From: Acidobacteriota bacterium
GTDB taxonomy: Bacteria > Acidobacteriota > UBA6911
NCBI GenBank assembly: GCA_031271905.1
Contig: JAISUT010000018.1
Location: 1 to 57,875, forward strand
Direction of reading: 5' to 3'
DNA: 57,875 nt
Below the pieces are notes generated by a model. The model saw only the letters and a program-made list of their open reading frames with translations. It searched no databases and was not told the origin of the DNA. Below are positions 42,898 to 51,987 of the stretch, piece by piece. The translations under genes were made by a program, and so were the position numbers. Each line of letters starts with the position of its first letter. Positions within the stretch are counted from its first letter, which is position 1.

Positions 42898-44916
42898 TCA
42901 GAACTCGTAACGTAGTCCGCCGTAGAAGCTGCGGCCGGCCTCCGGGTAGTCCAGGTAAGTCTGGTTGGCGCCGTCCAGCAGGTTTGCGACCTCAAACCGC
43001 ACCGCGAGGCGACCGTGATGCTCCCACTGCCGGACGCCTTTCTCGACGCCCAGGTTCGCCACCGCGCCTTCTCCCGCCCAGATGTAGGTGCCGGCGGTCG
43101 GCGAGCCTGGACGATAGTCGCTGGTAAGGATGTCGCTGAAATAGACGGTGTTCAGGTTGATCGCCAGATCCCATTTCGTATGGCGGAAGTCCACGCCGGC
43201 GGTCAACGCCGCCTTGGGGGTGTTGGGCAGGACGTCGCTGCCGACACTGGCGACCTGCGCCGCGTCGCCGTTGTCCCTCGTGGTCAGGAGCGTCATGTTG
43301 ACATAGGGGCGTAAGGTGAAATCCCCGCCGGACGCCTTGCCGATGTCATAGCCTGCGGCCAGCTCCAGGCCGGACAGGGTGCTTTCAGCGAGGTTGATGT
43401 ACTGGTACGTCCACCCTGCGCCTGTGGATTTCGCCATGATCTTGTCGTCCCAGTTGGAATGGAACCAGGTCAGGCCGGCGTCGAAAGTCTCGTAGTTGAC
43501 ATCCACCCCCGCTTCGAAGGTCTTGCTCTTTTCCGGCTGGAGGTCTGCGTTGGCGACGTACCAGCCGCCCCCGCCCAAGTATTCGACGGGGGCGGGCATC
43601 CGAAAGCCCTCGGAATAGTTGGCCCTCACCTTCAACCACTTCACGGGCAGGAGCGCGACGCCGACGGAGGGGGCGAAGTTGTCGTCAGCCCTCTCCCTGC
43701 CTGCGGAAGCGTTCGAGAAATCGTCGTAACGGCCTCCCGCCGACAGGATTATCTTGTCGTCCAGGATGCGCACCTTGCCGGAGAAGTAGACGCCGGTGTC
43801 GGTGGAGTCGCTTCGCATGGCGTTATCCGCGTCCTCCAGCTCGTATTCCAAGCGGTCGAAACCGGCGCTCAGGGAGACATATTCGCCGGTATAGCCGATT
43901 TGGGCGGCGACGGACTTGTTGTCCAGGTCGGTGGTGCTGGGCGTCCCGCCCCATGACGAGCGGCTGGGGTCGCGCCGGTTCCGGTCGCGCCCGAAGGAGT
44001 AGCGGGCGGACCAGTCGAACGTCTTTCCCGGCGTCCCGCCTTCGTAAAGGAAGGCGAGGTTGCGGTTGTTCAGATCGCTGGCGTTGTAGGTGGCGCCCGT
44101 CGGGCCGGTGGCGGACCAGCCGCCGTCGGGGAACTTGTAGCCGTCCTGCCTGTAGAGGTTGTAGTTCACCCCTAGGCGGTGGCTTCCGGCGAAGGTGTAG
44201 CCGAAGTCCGCGTTCATCGAAAGCGAGGCGTCGATGCCGGTGTTTGCCCACACGTCCCCGCCGCTGACCGCCATGTCGTTCCGCCGAAAATGGGTTAAGC
44301 CGAGGGCGCCGTCGAAGCCGCCGCCGGACCCGTTCAGGCTCAACGATTCCTTGCCGAGGTCGAAGCTGCCCAGTCCGGCTTCCAGCGCGCCGGAGAACCC
44401 CTTCGTTCCGCGTTTGGTGATGATGTTGACCACGCCTCCCAGCGCTGAAGGGCCGTACTGAACCGCCGCCGGGCCGCGGATGATTTCGATGCGCTCGATG
44501 TTGTCCTTGTCGATGCCCATCAAACCCACGTTGTTGGCGCCGACGCGGCGGCCGTTGACGAGTGTCAGGACGCGGCTCTGGAGTTCCGCGCCCAGCGACG
44601 GCTGCCCCATGCCGCGGATGGACACGATCTTCTGGGCGCCTTGGTTGATGACTTGGAATCCGTTCTGGCTCATCAACTGGTCCAGGGAATTGGCGGTGGA
44701 GGATTTGATCTCCTCTTGGGAGATGACGGTGACGTTGCTGGTGACTTCACGCAGGCTCTCGGCTGCGCGGCTGGCGGTCACCACCACCTGGTCTAGGGTC
44801 GCGACGGCTGGAACCGCCCCGTCCTCGGCGGGTAGCAGCGTCGCGCAGCCGCCCAGCAACAGCGAGGCGGCGATTCTCAAAGCGGGTAGAACGGGTCTGC
44901 GAGGAGGTTTCCTCAT
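42898..44916 (-). CDS. btuB: TonB-dependent outer-membrane receptor, probable cobalamin (BtuB-type)
   Basis: A 672-residue receptor. A signal peptide (LRIAASLLLGGC) is followed by a TonB-box-like TLDQVVVTASR, the plug domain (SLDQLMSQNGFQV, VLTLVNGRRVG, IERIEIIRGPAAVQYGPSAL, GGVVNIITKRG) and a 22-strand barrel ending GGLRYEF, with the terminal Phe used for outer-membrane assembly. The leader contains a cobalamin riboswitch with a terminator, so vitamin B12 or another corrinoid is the likely substrate. GGAGAGAC 6 nt before ATG 44916 supports the start. tonB follows. The gap between them (42702-42897) has no separate gene. Confidence 0.88.
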   Translation of the reverse strand: MRKPPRRPVLPALRIAASLLLGGCATLLPAEDGAVPAVATLDQVVVTASRAAESLREVTSNVTVISQEEIKSSTANSLDQLMSQNGFQVINQGAQKIVSIRGMGQPSLGAELQSRVLTLVNGRRVGANNVGLMGIDKDNIERIEIIRGPAAVQYGPSALGGVVNIITKRGTKGFSGALEAGLGSFDLGKESLSLNGSGGGFDGALGLTHFRRNDMAVSGGDVWANTGIDASLSMNADFGYTFAGSHRLGVNYNLYRQDGYKFPDGGWSATGPTGATYNASDLNNRNLAFLYEGGTPGKTFDWSARYSFGRDRNRRDPSRSSWGGTPSTTDLDNKSVAAQIGYTGEYVSLSAGFDRLEYELEDADNAMRSDSTDTGVYFSGKVRILDDKIILSAGGRYDDFSNASAGRERADDNFAPSVGVALLPVKWLKVRANYSEGFRMPAPVEYLGGGGWYVANADLQPEKSKTFEAGVDVNYETFDAGLTWFHSNWDDKIMAKSTGAGWTYQYINLAESTLSGLELAAGYDIGKASGGDFTLRPYVNMTLLTTRDNGDAAQVASVGSDVLPNTPKAALTAGVDFRHTKWDLAINLNTVYFSDILTSDYRPGSPTAGTYIWAGEGAVANLGVEKGVRQWEHHGRLAVRFEVANLLDGANQTYLDYPEAGRSFYGGLRYEF

Positions 44917-45016
44917 GCGTGTCTCTCCATCATAACTAAGGGCGAATGCCGGGGGGGCGGGGGGGGCTGGAGTTCCTGCGCCGCCGTTGCGAGTCCCATC
45001 GCCAGTTGCCGTAAAC

Positions 45017-45060
45017 AAAAAAATCCCCGGGCTTGACCGATGTCGGCCAAACCCGGGGAT
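45017..45060 (-). terminator. Intrinsic terminator (riboswitch expression platform)
   Basis: Minus strand: ATCCCCGGG...CCCGGGGAT stem (45060-45023) around an 18-20 nt loop, followed by TTTTTTT. It lies between the cobalamin riboswitch and the receptor start, so it would abort transcription when the ligand is bound. Confidence 0.88.
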
Positions 45061-45164
45061 GCCGTTTTCCATCCTCGTTCGCCTGCCTCTATCCGCTGCG
45101 ATCCAGCATAATCCAGCCGCCACGTCCAGTCCTCGGGACGCGCGCGTGAATAGAGACAGCTGCC

Positions 45165-45312
45165 AGATTTTCGGCCAGGTCTTCCGGCTCCCGGATCGTC
45201 CTACTCGCCGCGCCTTCCCATCGCCTAGGCGACAGTGGCGTTGTGCGGCTTTAGTCCCCGGTTACGGCGGCGGGTCCGCGACGGCTTGCAACCGTCTTCC
45301 CTTAGACCGAAA
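45165..45312 (-). ncRNA. Cobalamin riboswitch
   Basis: On the minus strand the conserved order is present: AGGGAAGACGGTTGCAAGCC (start), the core GCCACTG, TGGGAAGG after it, and GAGCCGGAAGACCTGGCC near the 3' end (compare the E. coli btuB leader AGCCCGAAGACCTGCC). The order and spacing match an adenosylcobalamin aptamer. It starts 18-20 nt after a strong promoter and precedes a terminator and the TonB-dependent receptor. Confidence 0.9.
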
Positions 45313-45330
45313 CTCACAAACAGAAACGGC

Positions 45331-45359
45331 AGTATACAACCGCCTCGCCCCGCAGTCAA
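45331..45359 (-). promoter_or_regulatory. Sigma-70-like promoter for cobalamin receptor operon
   Basis: Minus strand TTGACT (45359-45354), 17-nt spacer, TATACT (45336-45331), near consensus and ideally spaced upstream of the riboswitch. Confidence 0.85.
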
Positions 45360-45543
45360 CCCGGATCTTCCGGTTTAGATTTTCCGGTGCGCCCGCTCCA
45401 CCCGACTGCGGTGTCCGGCATATGCGCGGCGCGTTGCGGGAGTGGTCTTCGACGTCACCGCCGTCCCGGCGACCGGCGCCGCCGTCTTCCGCCCGCACCT
45501 TTGGGAACGTCCCGACGCGGCGAAAGTCCCGACGCGCGCGGGG

Positions 45544-46083
45544 CTACAGCGCCGTGCCCTTGGCGGGGACGAACAGGCCCGCCATGTCCACCCCCTCCAG
45601 CTCCAGCAGCTTGACCTTGCGCCAGATGCCGCCGCCGTAGCCGGTCAGGCTGCCGCTGGCGCCCACCACCCGGTGGCAGGGGATGACGATGGAGATGGGG
45701 TTGTGCCCGACGGCGCCGCCGACCGCCTGGCCGGACATCTTGGCGGCGCCCGTCCGCGCCGCCATCTGCTTGGCGATGTCGCCGTAGGTCACAACCTCGC
45801 CGTAGGGGATCCGGCGAAGGATCTCCCAGACGCCTTGGCGGAACTCGCCACCCGCCGGCGCCAGGGGGAGCTCGTCGGGCGTCGGCCTCCCGCCGGCGAA
45901 GTACCGCGCCAACCAGTCCCGCGCCGCGTCGAAGACCGTCAGCCCGTCCTTCTCCACGGCGTCGCCCAGGATCGCGCCGCCGTGGTATTTCTGGTTGTCG
46001 AGCCAAAGCCCTGTCAGGCTCTTCCCGTCAGATGCGAGCGTGGCGTCGCCGAGCGGGGTGCGGACGGCTTTCGAGCGATACAT
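45544..46083 (-). CDS. ogt: Methylated-DNA-protein cysteine methyltransferase
   Basis: A 179-residue DNA repair protein removing O6-alkyl groups from guanine. The active site IVIPCHRVVGASGSLTGYGG is clear, preceded by the DNA-binding helix EILRRIPYGEVVTYGDIAKQ. The single Cys of PCHR accepts the alkyl group. Start choice: GGAGG lies 5 nt before ATG 46083; ATG 46095 and 46104 are upstream alternatives. It stands alone between the riboswitch region and an MFS gene. The gap 46084-46256 holds GC palindromes but no gene; nothing clear lies in 45360-45543. Confidence 0.95.
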   Translation of the reverse strand: MYRSKAVRTPLGDATLASDGKSLTGLWLDNQKYHGGAILGDAVEKDGLTVFDAARDWLARYFAGGRPTPDELPLAPAGGEFRQGVWEILRRIPYGEVVTYGDIAKQMAARTGAAKMSGQAVGGAVGHNPISIVIPCHRVVGASGSLTGYGGGIWRKVKLLELEGVDMAGLFVPAKGTAL

Positions 46084-46256
46084 CGTGACCTCCATGCGCA
46101 ACAAGGGATCGCGATCCCATCTCGGATTTCGCGGAACGGGGGCGTTTTCCCACCGACCTCGGTTTGAGACGGCCGGCTCCTTCCGTCGGCTCGGCGAGTC
46201 GGCGAACTGCGCGGCGCGCGCATCGAGCCCGCGCGCGCCGCGGCCGGCGGCCGCGC

Positions 46257-47861
46257 CTAGCCCCCCGCCGCCTCCGGGCCGGGCGGGGTGTCTATCGAAA
46301 GGCTCGGCAACAGGCAGATGGTCAGGAAGGTCAACGCCATGGCGATGGCGCCGATGACGAAGATGGCCTTCAGGCCCGCCTCCATCGCGAGGCGTATGGC
46401 GTCGATCGTCCGCCCCAGCAGGGCGACGCCGTTCGGCCCGGTCTTGCCCAGATCCTCCTCCAGCTTCGCCATCGCGGGCTCGGACAGGAGCACCTTCGGG
46501 TCGTCGAGCGACTCCAGGGTCTTCGCGTCAGACAGCGCCACCGCCTCCTCGGGCAGGTTGGCGGCGAGCGTGCTCTTGTATTTCATGTTCATCGCCGAGC
46601 CCAGCACCGCCGGGGCGATGGCCTGCCCCAGCATCACGCTGAAATAGAGCGCCCCCGTGGCGACGCCCAGCAGCCGTTTGGGCATGGCGTACTGCGCCAC
46701 CAGCGTGTTCAGCGTCGGGATCGAGCCCATGCCGACCCCCGCCAGCGTGAACGCCAGGAAGCCCCACCATTTGGGCGTCGAGGCGTCGAACCAGACCAGG
46801 AACACCATCACGGCGGCCGTCAGGCCGTAGCCGAGTATGAACATCCATTTGTATTTGCGCGTGCGCGCCAGGATGAAGCCTGCGGGGAATCCCAGGAAAT
46901 ACATCAGGACGTTGCCGGGGGTCATGATCTGGCCGTTCTCGGTCGCGCTCACCCCTTGGATCCCCTGGGCGAGCAACGGGTAGTAGGTCATCAGCCCGGA
47001 CAGGCCGAAGGAGGAGAGCAGCCCCGCGACCGTGACGATGATGAACACGCGGTTTTTCAGCACCTGGAGGTCGAGGATGGGTTCTTTCGCCTTCGCCTCG
47101 ACCTTGATGAACCAGAACCAGAAGACCGCCGAGGCGATGAAGAGCCCGATCACCTGCCGGGAGCCCCACGGGTACATCGTCCCCGCCATGGAGAACGCCA
47201 GGATAAGGGTCGAGGACGCCGCCGCCGCCAGCACCGCGCCCCGGCCGTCGATGACGGGGGACGCCGAGCGGTTGTGCTTGGGCAGCGCGAAAAGCGCCAT
47301 CAGCAGGCTCAGGACGAGCAATGGCACGCCGCACCAGAAGATGTAGCGCCAACTGCGCGCATCGGTGAGCCAGCCGCCGAGCGTGGGGCCGGCGAGGGCG
47401 AAGATGCCGGAGGGGATGTTGAGCATCCCGATCCATTTGCTCCGCTCGCCCGCCTCGAACATGTCGCCGAAGGCCGCGAAGCACAGGGGCGCCAGCGCCC
47501 CCTGCCCGATGGAGAGGAACGTCCTGGCGACGATGAGCATCATGTAAGACGTGCTGAGCGCGCTCCAGACCGCGCCGACCAGGCAGATGCACAACGTGAC
47601 GACCAAGAGCGTCCGCCTGCCGTACATGTCCAAGAACTTGCCGACCAGCAGCATCGAGAACGCCAGCCCCAGGTTGGGGATGGAGACCGCCCAGGAGTAC
47701 AGGTGCATGCCGCCTAGGTCGGCCGTGATGCGCGGCAGGGCCGCCAGCAGGATCTGGAAGAAATAGCTGTATGTGAAATAGGTCAGAAAAACGGTGGCGA
47801 TTCCCAGGATGACTGCGCGCCCCTTGCCTGCGGGTGCGTTTTGCGAAGCTGCTGCGGCCAT
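46257..47861 (-). CDS. MFS drug-type exporter, DHA2 (14 TMS) family
   Basis: A 534-residue transporter with about 14 membrane segments. LVGKFLDMYGRRTLLVV is the MFS loop 2-3 motif A. GALAPLCFAAFGDMF, SGIFALAGPTLGGWLTDARSW (motif C-like, typical of antiporters) and IFWCGVPLLVLSLLMALFAL follow, as in EmrB/QacA proteins. A loop of about 90 residues (VALSDAKTLESLDDP onward) lies before the last segments. It likely exports toxic hydrophobic compounds or metabolites by proton antiport. GGAGCAGACC precedes ATG 47861. Substrate unknown. Confidence 0.85.
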   Translation of the reverse strand: MAAAASQNAPAGKGRAVILGIATVFLTYFTYSYFFQILLAALPRITADLGGMHLYSWAVSIPNLGLAFSMLLVGKFLDMYGRRTLLVVTLCICLVGAVWSALSTSYMMLIVARTFLSIGQGALAPLCFAAFGDMFEAGERSKWIGMLNIPSGIFALAGPTLGGWLTDARSWRYIFWCGVPLLVLSLLMALFALPKHNRSASPVIDGRGAVLAAAASSTLILAFSMAGTMYPWGSRQVIGLFIASAVFWFWFIKVEAKAKEPILDLQVLKNRVFIIVTVAGLLSSFGLSGLMTYYPLLAQGIQGVSATENGQIMTPGNVLMYFLGFPAGFILARTRKYKWMFILGYGLTAAVMVFLVWFDASTPKWWGFLAFTLAGVGMGSIPTLNTLVAQYAMPKRLLGVATGALYFSVMLGQAIAPAVLGSAMNMKYKSTLAANLPEEAVALSDAKTLESLDDPKVLLSEPAMAKLEEDLGKTGPNGVALLGRTIDAIRLAMEAGLKAIFVIGAIAMALTFLTICLLPSLSIDTPPGPEAAGG

Positions 47862-48194
47862 GGTCTGCTCCTTTTGCTCGCCCTCCGCCGGCGCCGGCGG
47901 AAGGCGGATAGACTCGAAACCCGGACTCGGCGACGCCTTGCCTTCAATTCCCCCATGCCTGACGCATTTGATGCGGCCTCCTTTTTGCCATTAGTGGCGC
48001 ATCGTTTGCAAGCTTTTTATTCCCAGGGGTCGGGCCAGGGGGCGGGCCAAGGGCGGGAAGGGGGCTGCGCCAAGGTGCGCCGGGGCGGGCGGCAAGGCCC
48101 GGGGCAAGGCGATTTTCTATGCGGTCGCGGCTCTGCGCCATGCTACAATCCCCGTTTTGGTTTTTGACTTTCAGAGCGAGGGGGCTCTTGGTTT
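47862..48194. other. Intergenic region between divergent MFS and FabH-like genes
   Basis: 333 bp with the MFS ribosome-binding site, an AT-richer island near 47980-48030 (CTTTTTGCCATTAG, GCTTTTTATTCC) and then a very GC-rich stretch. A plus-strand TACAAT at 48142 may be a -10 for the FabH-like gene, though no good -35 precedes it. A sigma-54-like match is listed separately. Confidence 0.4.
47995..48010 (+). promoter_or_regulatory. Candidate sigma-54 promoter toward the lipid-synthase cluster
   Basis: TGGCGC-ATCGT-TTGCA matches TGGCAC-N5-TTGCA with one difference and exact GG-GC spacing. It lies 185 bp before the FabH-like start. One match in a GC-rich region may be chance. Confidence 0.3.
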
Positions 48195-49274
48195 ATGGTT
48201 CGATCCGTGATTGTGGGGAGCGGTGCGTGCATCCCCCCCAACAAGGTGACGAACGAGATGCTGTCCCGGATCATGGACGCCGACGACGATTGGATCCGCG
48301 AGCGGAGCGGCGTCGGTTGCCGCTATTTCGTCGAGGAGGGGACGGCGACGTCCGACCTCGGCGTCGAGGCGGCGCGCGCCGCGCTCGAAAACGCGCGTGT
48401 CGATAAAAGCGAGCTCGACCTGGTCGTCTTCGCCACCATGACCCCCGACTACTATTTCCCCGGCTGCGGCAGCCTGCTCCAGGCGAAGCTGGGCGCGCCC
48501 GAGATCCCCTGCTTCGACATCCGCCAGCAGTGCGCTGGCTTCCTGTACGGGATGCAGCTCGCCGACGCGCACATCCGCTCCGGGCTGGCGCAGACCGTCC
48601 TGGTCGTGGGCGCCGAGGTGCACACCGGCTTCATGCCTTGGACGGCGGGGAACTACGACTACATGTACGGACGCTCCGCGAGCGCCCCGACGCCGGAGGA
48701 GCTGGAGTGGAACAACCGCTTCCGCAACATCACCATACTTTTCGGGGACGCCGGCGCCGCCGTGGTCGTGAAAGCCTGGGACGGCGGCGACGACGCAGGC
48801 GGGTCGCGGGGGGTGCTCGACTGCATCCTGCGCGCCAACGGCACGGACTTCGACCGCCTCTACGTGCCGGGGGTCGGCTTCAAGCACCGCCCCTACGTCT
48901 CGGTGGAGACCGTCCGGGCGGGGGGGCACATCCCCGAAATGAAGGGGAGCTACGTCTACCGCAGCGCGACCAACTCGATGGCCGCCGTCTCGCGGGAGAT
49001 ATTGGAGCGCAACGGCATCGAGGTCGCCGACCTCTCCCTCGTCCTGATGCACCAGGCCAACCTGCGCATCAATGAGCGGGTGCAGAAGATGCTGGAGCTC
49101 CCCGACGAGAAGGTCATCCATAACATACAGCGGTACGGCAACACCACGGCGGCCACCATCCCGCTGCTGTGGGACGAGGCGGCGCGCACGGGGCGGCTCC
49201 GTCCCGGCGACCTGGTCTTGATGGTCGCCTACGGGGCGGGCATGAACTGGGGGGCGATGCTCGTCCGCGCCTGA
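48195..49274 (+). CDS. FabH-like 3-oxoacyl-ACP synthase III
   Basis: A 359-residue thiolase-fold condensing enzyme. Catalytic Cys113 lies in FDIRQQCAGFLYGMQLA, His286 in LVLMHQANLRINE and Asn316 in YGNTTAATIPLLWDEA, the FabH Cys-His-Asn triad. DWIRERSGVGCRY is the usual N-terminal motif. FabH starts fatty-acid or polyketide chains by condensing an acyl-CoA with malonyl-ACP. The neighbours, an acyl-CoA dehydrogenase and a megasynthase, suggest it primes or modifies the product of this cluster. ATG 48195 follows GAGGGGG by 11 nt. It is longer than E. coli FabH (317) because of an insertion around 150-180. Confidence 0.9.
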   Translation: MVRSVIVGSGACIPPNKVTNEMLSRIMDADDDWIRERSGVGCRYFVEEGTATSDLGVEAARAALENARVDKSELDLVVFATMTPDYYFPGCGSLLQAKLGAPEIPCFDIRQQCAGFLYGMQLADAHIRSGLAQTVLVVGAEVHTGFMPWTAGNYDYMYGRSASAPTPEELEWNNRFRNITILFGDAGAAVVVKAWDGGDDAGGSRGVLDCILRANGTDFDRLYVPGVGFKHRPYVSVETVRAGGHIPEMKGSYVYRSATNSMAAVSREILERNGIEVADLSLVLMHQANLRINERVQKMLELPDEKVIHNIQRYGNTTAATIPLLWDEAARTGRLRPGDLVLMVAYGAGMNWGAMLVRA

Positions 49275-49566
49275 CCACGACTGGTCGAGGATGACCGGCG
49301 AGCGAGTTGCGTCGGCGATGTCGCGGAGAGGGCCGGGAAAAGGAAGAACGTGAAGGGAAGCGAAGGGGAAAGATTGCGGATGGCGGAAAGATGACGATGT
49401 TTTGAGGGGGCGCGGGGCTGGTTCGGGCCTTGCCGGGGACGGCTATAAATCTTGCCGACGCCCTTGACACGCGCGCCCCCATATATTTTTATCTCAACCC
49501 TATGTCACCGAACCACGCCCCGCCGGGGCGCGGGATTTCGAGGTTGTTTTCGAGGCTGACTGAGAC
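49275..49566. other. Leader region between FabH-like and acyl-CoA dehydrogenase genes
   Basis: 292 bp. Purine-rich for the first 120 bp, then GC-rich, then AT-rich around 49480. A promoter candidate near 49464-49492 is listed separately. The dehydrogenase has no obvious Shine-Dalgarno (TTTCGAGGCTGACTGAGAC before ATG). No gene. Confidence 0.4.
49464..49492 (+). promoter_or_regulatory. Candidate promoter for acyl-CoA dehydrogenase
   Basis: A perfect TTGACA at 49464-49469 with an AT-rich TTTTAT hexamer 17 nt later; the -10 is weak. It lies 75 bp before the dehydrogenase start, suggesting this gene can be read separately from the FabH-like gene. Confidence 0.4.
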
Positions 49567-51225
49567 ATGAGCAAAGGATTCGACAAAGAGACGCTGGACA
49601 TGATGCTGGAAACCCTGAAGGGGTTCGCCGAAAAGCACCTGCCGGACGCGAAGGTGTTGGAGCTGGACGCCAATGAGGAGTTCCCGATAGAGATCATCCG
49701 CGAGATGTGCAACCCCGCCGAGCTGGGCATCCAGCTCCTGTTCATCCCCGAGGAGTTCGAGGGGATGGGGGGCGGGGCGTTCGACGTCTACCGCGTGTGC
49801 GAGGCGCTGGCGCGCGTGGACCTGGGCGTCGCCACGGGCGTCTTGGCGACCTTCCTCGGCAGCGACCCCATCATCTTCGGCGGCACCCACGAGCAGAAGA
49901 AGCTCTGGATGACGCGCATCGGCCAGGAGGGGCTGCTCATGGCCTACGGCGCGACGGAGCCTGCGGCGGGGAGCGACCTCGGCGCGCTGCGGACGGTCGC
50001 CGTGCCTGTGGAAGAAGGGGGCGTCGTCAAGGGCTACAAGATCACCGGCAACAAGCAGTGGATAAGCAACGGCGGCTACGCCGACCTCTACTCCGTCCTC
50101 GCCAAGGCCCCCGGCGGGCCGAGCTGGTTCGTGGTCGAGAAGGACGCGCCGGGGCTGGGTCACGGCAAGCCCGAGGACAAGCACGGCATCCGCGCCAGCA
50201 ACACCTCCACCGTCTCGCTGGAGGACGTCTACGTGGACGCCGACCGCCTCTTGGGCGGCGTGGAGGGGCAGGGGCTCCTGCAGGCGCAACTGGTCTTCGG
50301 CTACACGCGCCTCATGGTGGCGGCCTTCGGGCTGGGCACCGGCTGGGCGGCGCTCGACCGCGCCATACCTTATTCCAAGGAGCGCATCCAGGGCGGGACG
50401 CCCCTTTCCGAGAAGCAGGGCTACACCCACAAGCTCATCGTGCCCAACGCGGTGCTGCTCGAGGTCGGGCGCGCCTACATCGAGGAGACCGCCGAGCATA
50501 TCGACGGCGAGGCTGCCGAGGGGAACCGCAACACCGAGGGGGCCATCGCCAAATACCTCTCCACCGAGGCGGGGAACCTCGCCGCCGACGCCGCCATCCA
50601 GGCGCTGGGCGGCTACGGCTACACGCGCGAGTACATGGTGGAGAAGTACAAGCGCGACGCGCGCATCACCCGCATCTACGAGGGCACGTCGGAGATCATG
50701 GAGATGACCATCTCTCGCGACCGCTGGCAGCTCCACCTGAAGACGCACGGCCAGTTCTACCACGACATGGCGCGGGAGATGGAAAGCCTGCACGCCAAGG
50801 ACGCGGGCATCGGAGCGGCGGCGGCGGCCTACGCCCTGCACGCGCTGGCGGAAACGCTGGAGGTCGCGCGGCAGCAGCGTCTGACGCGCCACCAGCACAT
50901 CCTTTTCAAGCTGGGGGAGCTGGTCGCGCACGCCGAGGGGGCGGCGAGCCTCGTCCGCAAGGCTGCGCGCGCCAAGGCGGGGACGCTCAGCCCGAAAGCC
51001 TACGACCGGTTCGACGCGGACGCCTTGGCGGCGATGGCGCGCATCGCGGCGCGGGACGCGGGGGCGAAGCTCCTGGGCGAGGGCGCGCGCTGGATAGGCT
51101 CGCTCGTGCCGGAGGCCGCGGCGGCGGAGCTGGAGCGGAAGTCCTTCGCCCCGCAGATCCGCCGCGCCCAGGCGGGGCTGGTCGAGGACATGGACAAAGT
51201 AGCCGACATCCTGTACGAACGCTGA
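49567..51225 (+). CDS. Acyl-CoA dehydrogenase
   Basis: A 552-residue FAD-dependent dehydrogenase. [20 protein letters not shown] is the FAD/substrate region motif, [15 protein letters not shown] the second, and [19 protein letters not shown] holds the catalytic-base Glu (YEGT). An extra C-terminal helical domain (about 430-552) makes it longer than the 380-residue classical members, resembling the C-terminal extension of long-chain types. It may desaturate acyl chains for the adjacent lipid synthase, or simply serve beta-oxidation; the context does not decide. A 40-bp gap separates it from the HicB-like gene. Confidence 0.92.
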   Translation: MSKGFDKETLDMMLETLKGFAEKHLPDAKVLELDANEEFPIEIIREMCNPAELGIQLLFIPEEFEGMGGGAFDVYRVCEALARVDLGVATGVLATFLGSDPIIFGGTHEQKKLWMTRIGQEGLLMAYGATEPAAGSDLGALRTVAVPVEEGGVVKGYKITGNKQWISNGGYADLYSVLAKAPGGPSWFVVEKDAPGLGHGKPEDKHGIRASNTSTVSLEDVYVDADRLLGGVEGQGLLQAQLVFGYTRLMVAAFGLGTGWAALDRAIPYSKERIQGGTPLSEKQGYTHKLIVPNAVLLEVGRAYIEETAEHIDGEAAEGNRNTEGAIAKYLSTEAGNLAADAAIQALGGYGYTREYMVEKYKRDARITRIYEGTSEIMEMTISRDRWQLHLKTHGQFYHDMAREMESLHAKDAGIGAAAAAYALHALAETLEVARQQRLTRHQHILFKLGELVAHAEGAASLVRKAARAKAGTLSPKAYDRFDADALAAMARIAARDAGAKLLGEGARWIGSLVPEAAAAELERKSFAPQIRRAQAGLVEDMDKVADILYER

Positions 51226-51265
51226 CCCGCAGCATTTTGAAACAAGCGGGTTTATAGGAGCGGAC

Positions 51266-51661
51266 ATGCGAAAACTCACCTATTATGCGGTGTTCGAACC
51301 GGCAGAGGGCGGCTACGGGGTGTATTGGCCCGACCTGCCGGGATGCGCGTCTTTCGGCAAAACGTTCGAACAGGCTGAGGCTATGGCGACAGAGGCGCTT
51401 GGGCTGCACATCTGCAGCATGGAGCAGGACGGCGACGCTTTGCCGGAGGCGACGGCGCCGCCGTTCGAGGAGATGCCGGAAGGCGGCATCGTCGTCCCGA
51501 CGACGATTTTCCCCGACATCGTGAAAAACACGCTGGACAACCGGTCGGTGAGAACCAACATCACCTTGCCCGCGTGGCTGAAAGACTGGGCGGGGGCGCA
51601 GGGGATAAACTTGTCCCAGGCGTTGCAGACTACGTTGCGGCAAATGCACGATGTGAAATGA
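51266..51661 (+). CDS. HicB-like protein (orphan antitoxin-like)
   Basis: A 131-residue protein. The N-terminus LTYYAVFEPAEGGYGVYWPD, then LPGCASFGKTFEQAEAMATE is the HicB RNase-H-like fold, with DLPGC as hallmark. The C-terminus NITLPAWLKDWAGAQGINLS looks like a ribbon-helix-helix DNA-binding domain. HicB normally neutralises the toxin HicA, encoded next to it as a 60-80 residue mRNA-binding protein. No hicA-like ORF is seen on either side. GGAGCGGAC precedes ATG 51266. It may act as a transcription regulator alone. Confidence 0.82.
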   Translation: MRKLTYYAVFEPAEGGYGVYWPDLPGCASFGKTFEQAEAMATEALGLHICSMEQDGDALPEATAPPFEEMPEGGIVVPTTIFPDIVKNTLDNRSVRTNITLPAWLKDWAGAQGINLSQALQTTLRQMHDVK

Positions 51662-51763
51662 CGCCGCCCCCGTGCGGCGACATGCGTGTCATCAGCCTGC
51701 GCCCTGTGGCAAACGGCGGTTTGTCGCAGGGACGTTGCGATGCGGCGAAGCCGCGAGCTGCCG

Positions 51764-51919
51764 GCACCCGCCATCGCCCACGGTCGCACGGGCGCAGGGT
51801 GGTGTGGATGCAAGGCGCGCGCAGGGCGGGCTCCGCAGGCGTACCCACGTACGTCGAGGAAGCCCGCCCAAACAGCAACGCAGCAGACGCGCCGCCATGC
51901 GCCCGTGCGACACAAACGG
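51764..51919 (-). repeat. Structured repeat family 2, copy 2 (inverted)
   Basis: The reverse complement closely matches 31942-32098: the same terminal TGTCGCACGGGCGCA / TGCGCCCGTGCGAC ends and inner GCGGGCTCCGCAGGCGTAC / GTACGTCGAGGAAGCCCGCCC arms. Similarity extends a little past the core on its left side (GCGGTTTG-like blocks). It lies in the 326-bp gap between hicB and the megasynthase gene; the rest of that gap has a small palindrome (CGCTTCGCGGTTGCAGAAAAG-like, around 51935-51970) near the megasynthase leader. Confidence 0.75.
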
Positions 51920-51987
51920 TTATTTTTGCGAAGCCCTTTCGGGGCTTTTCTGCAACCGCGAAGCGGTTGTCTGGAGAATGTGACTAG

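Noticed and set aside
51226-51987. A hicA toxin partner for the HicB-like gene
   Set aside because: No short ORF with a HicA-like GSHH or double-stranded RNA-binding pattern was found in the flanking gaps; the space is filled by repeat copy 2.
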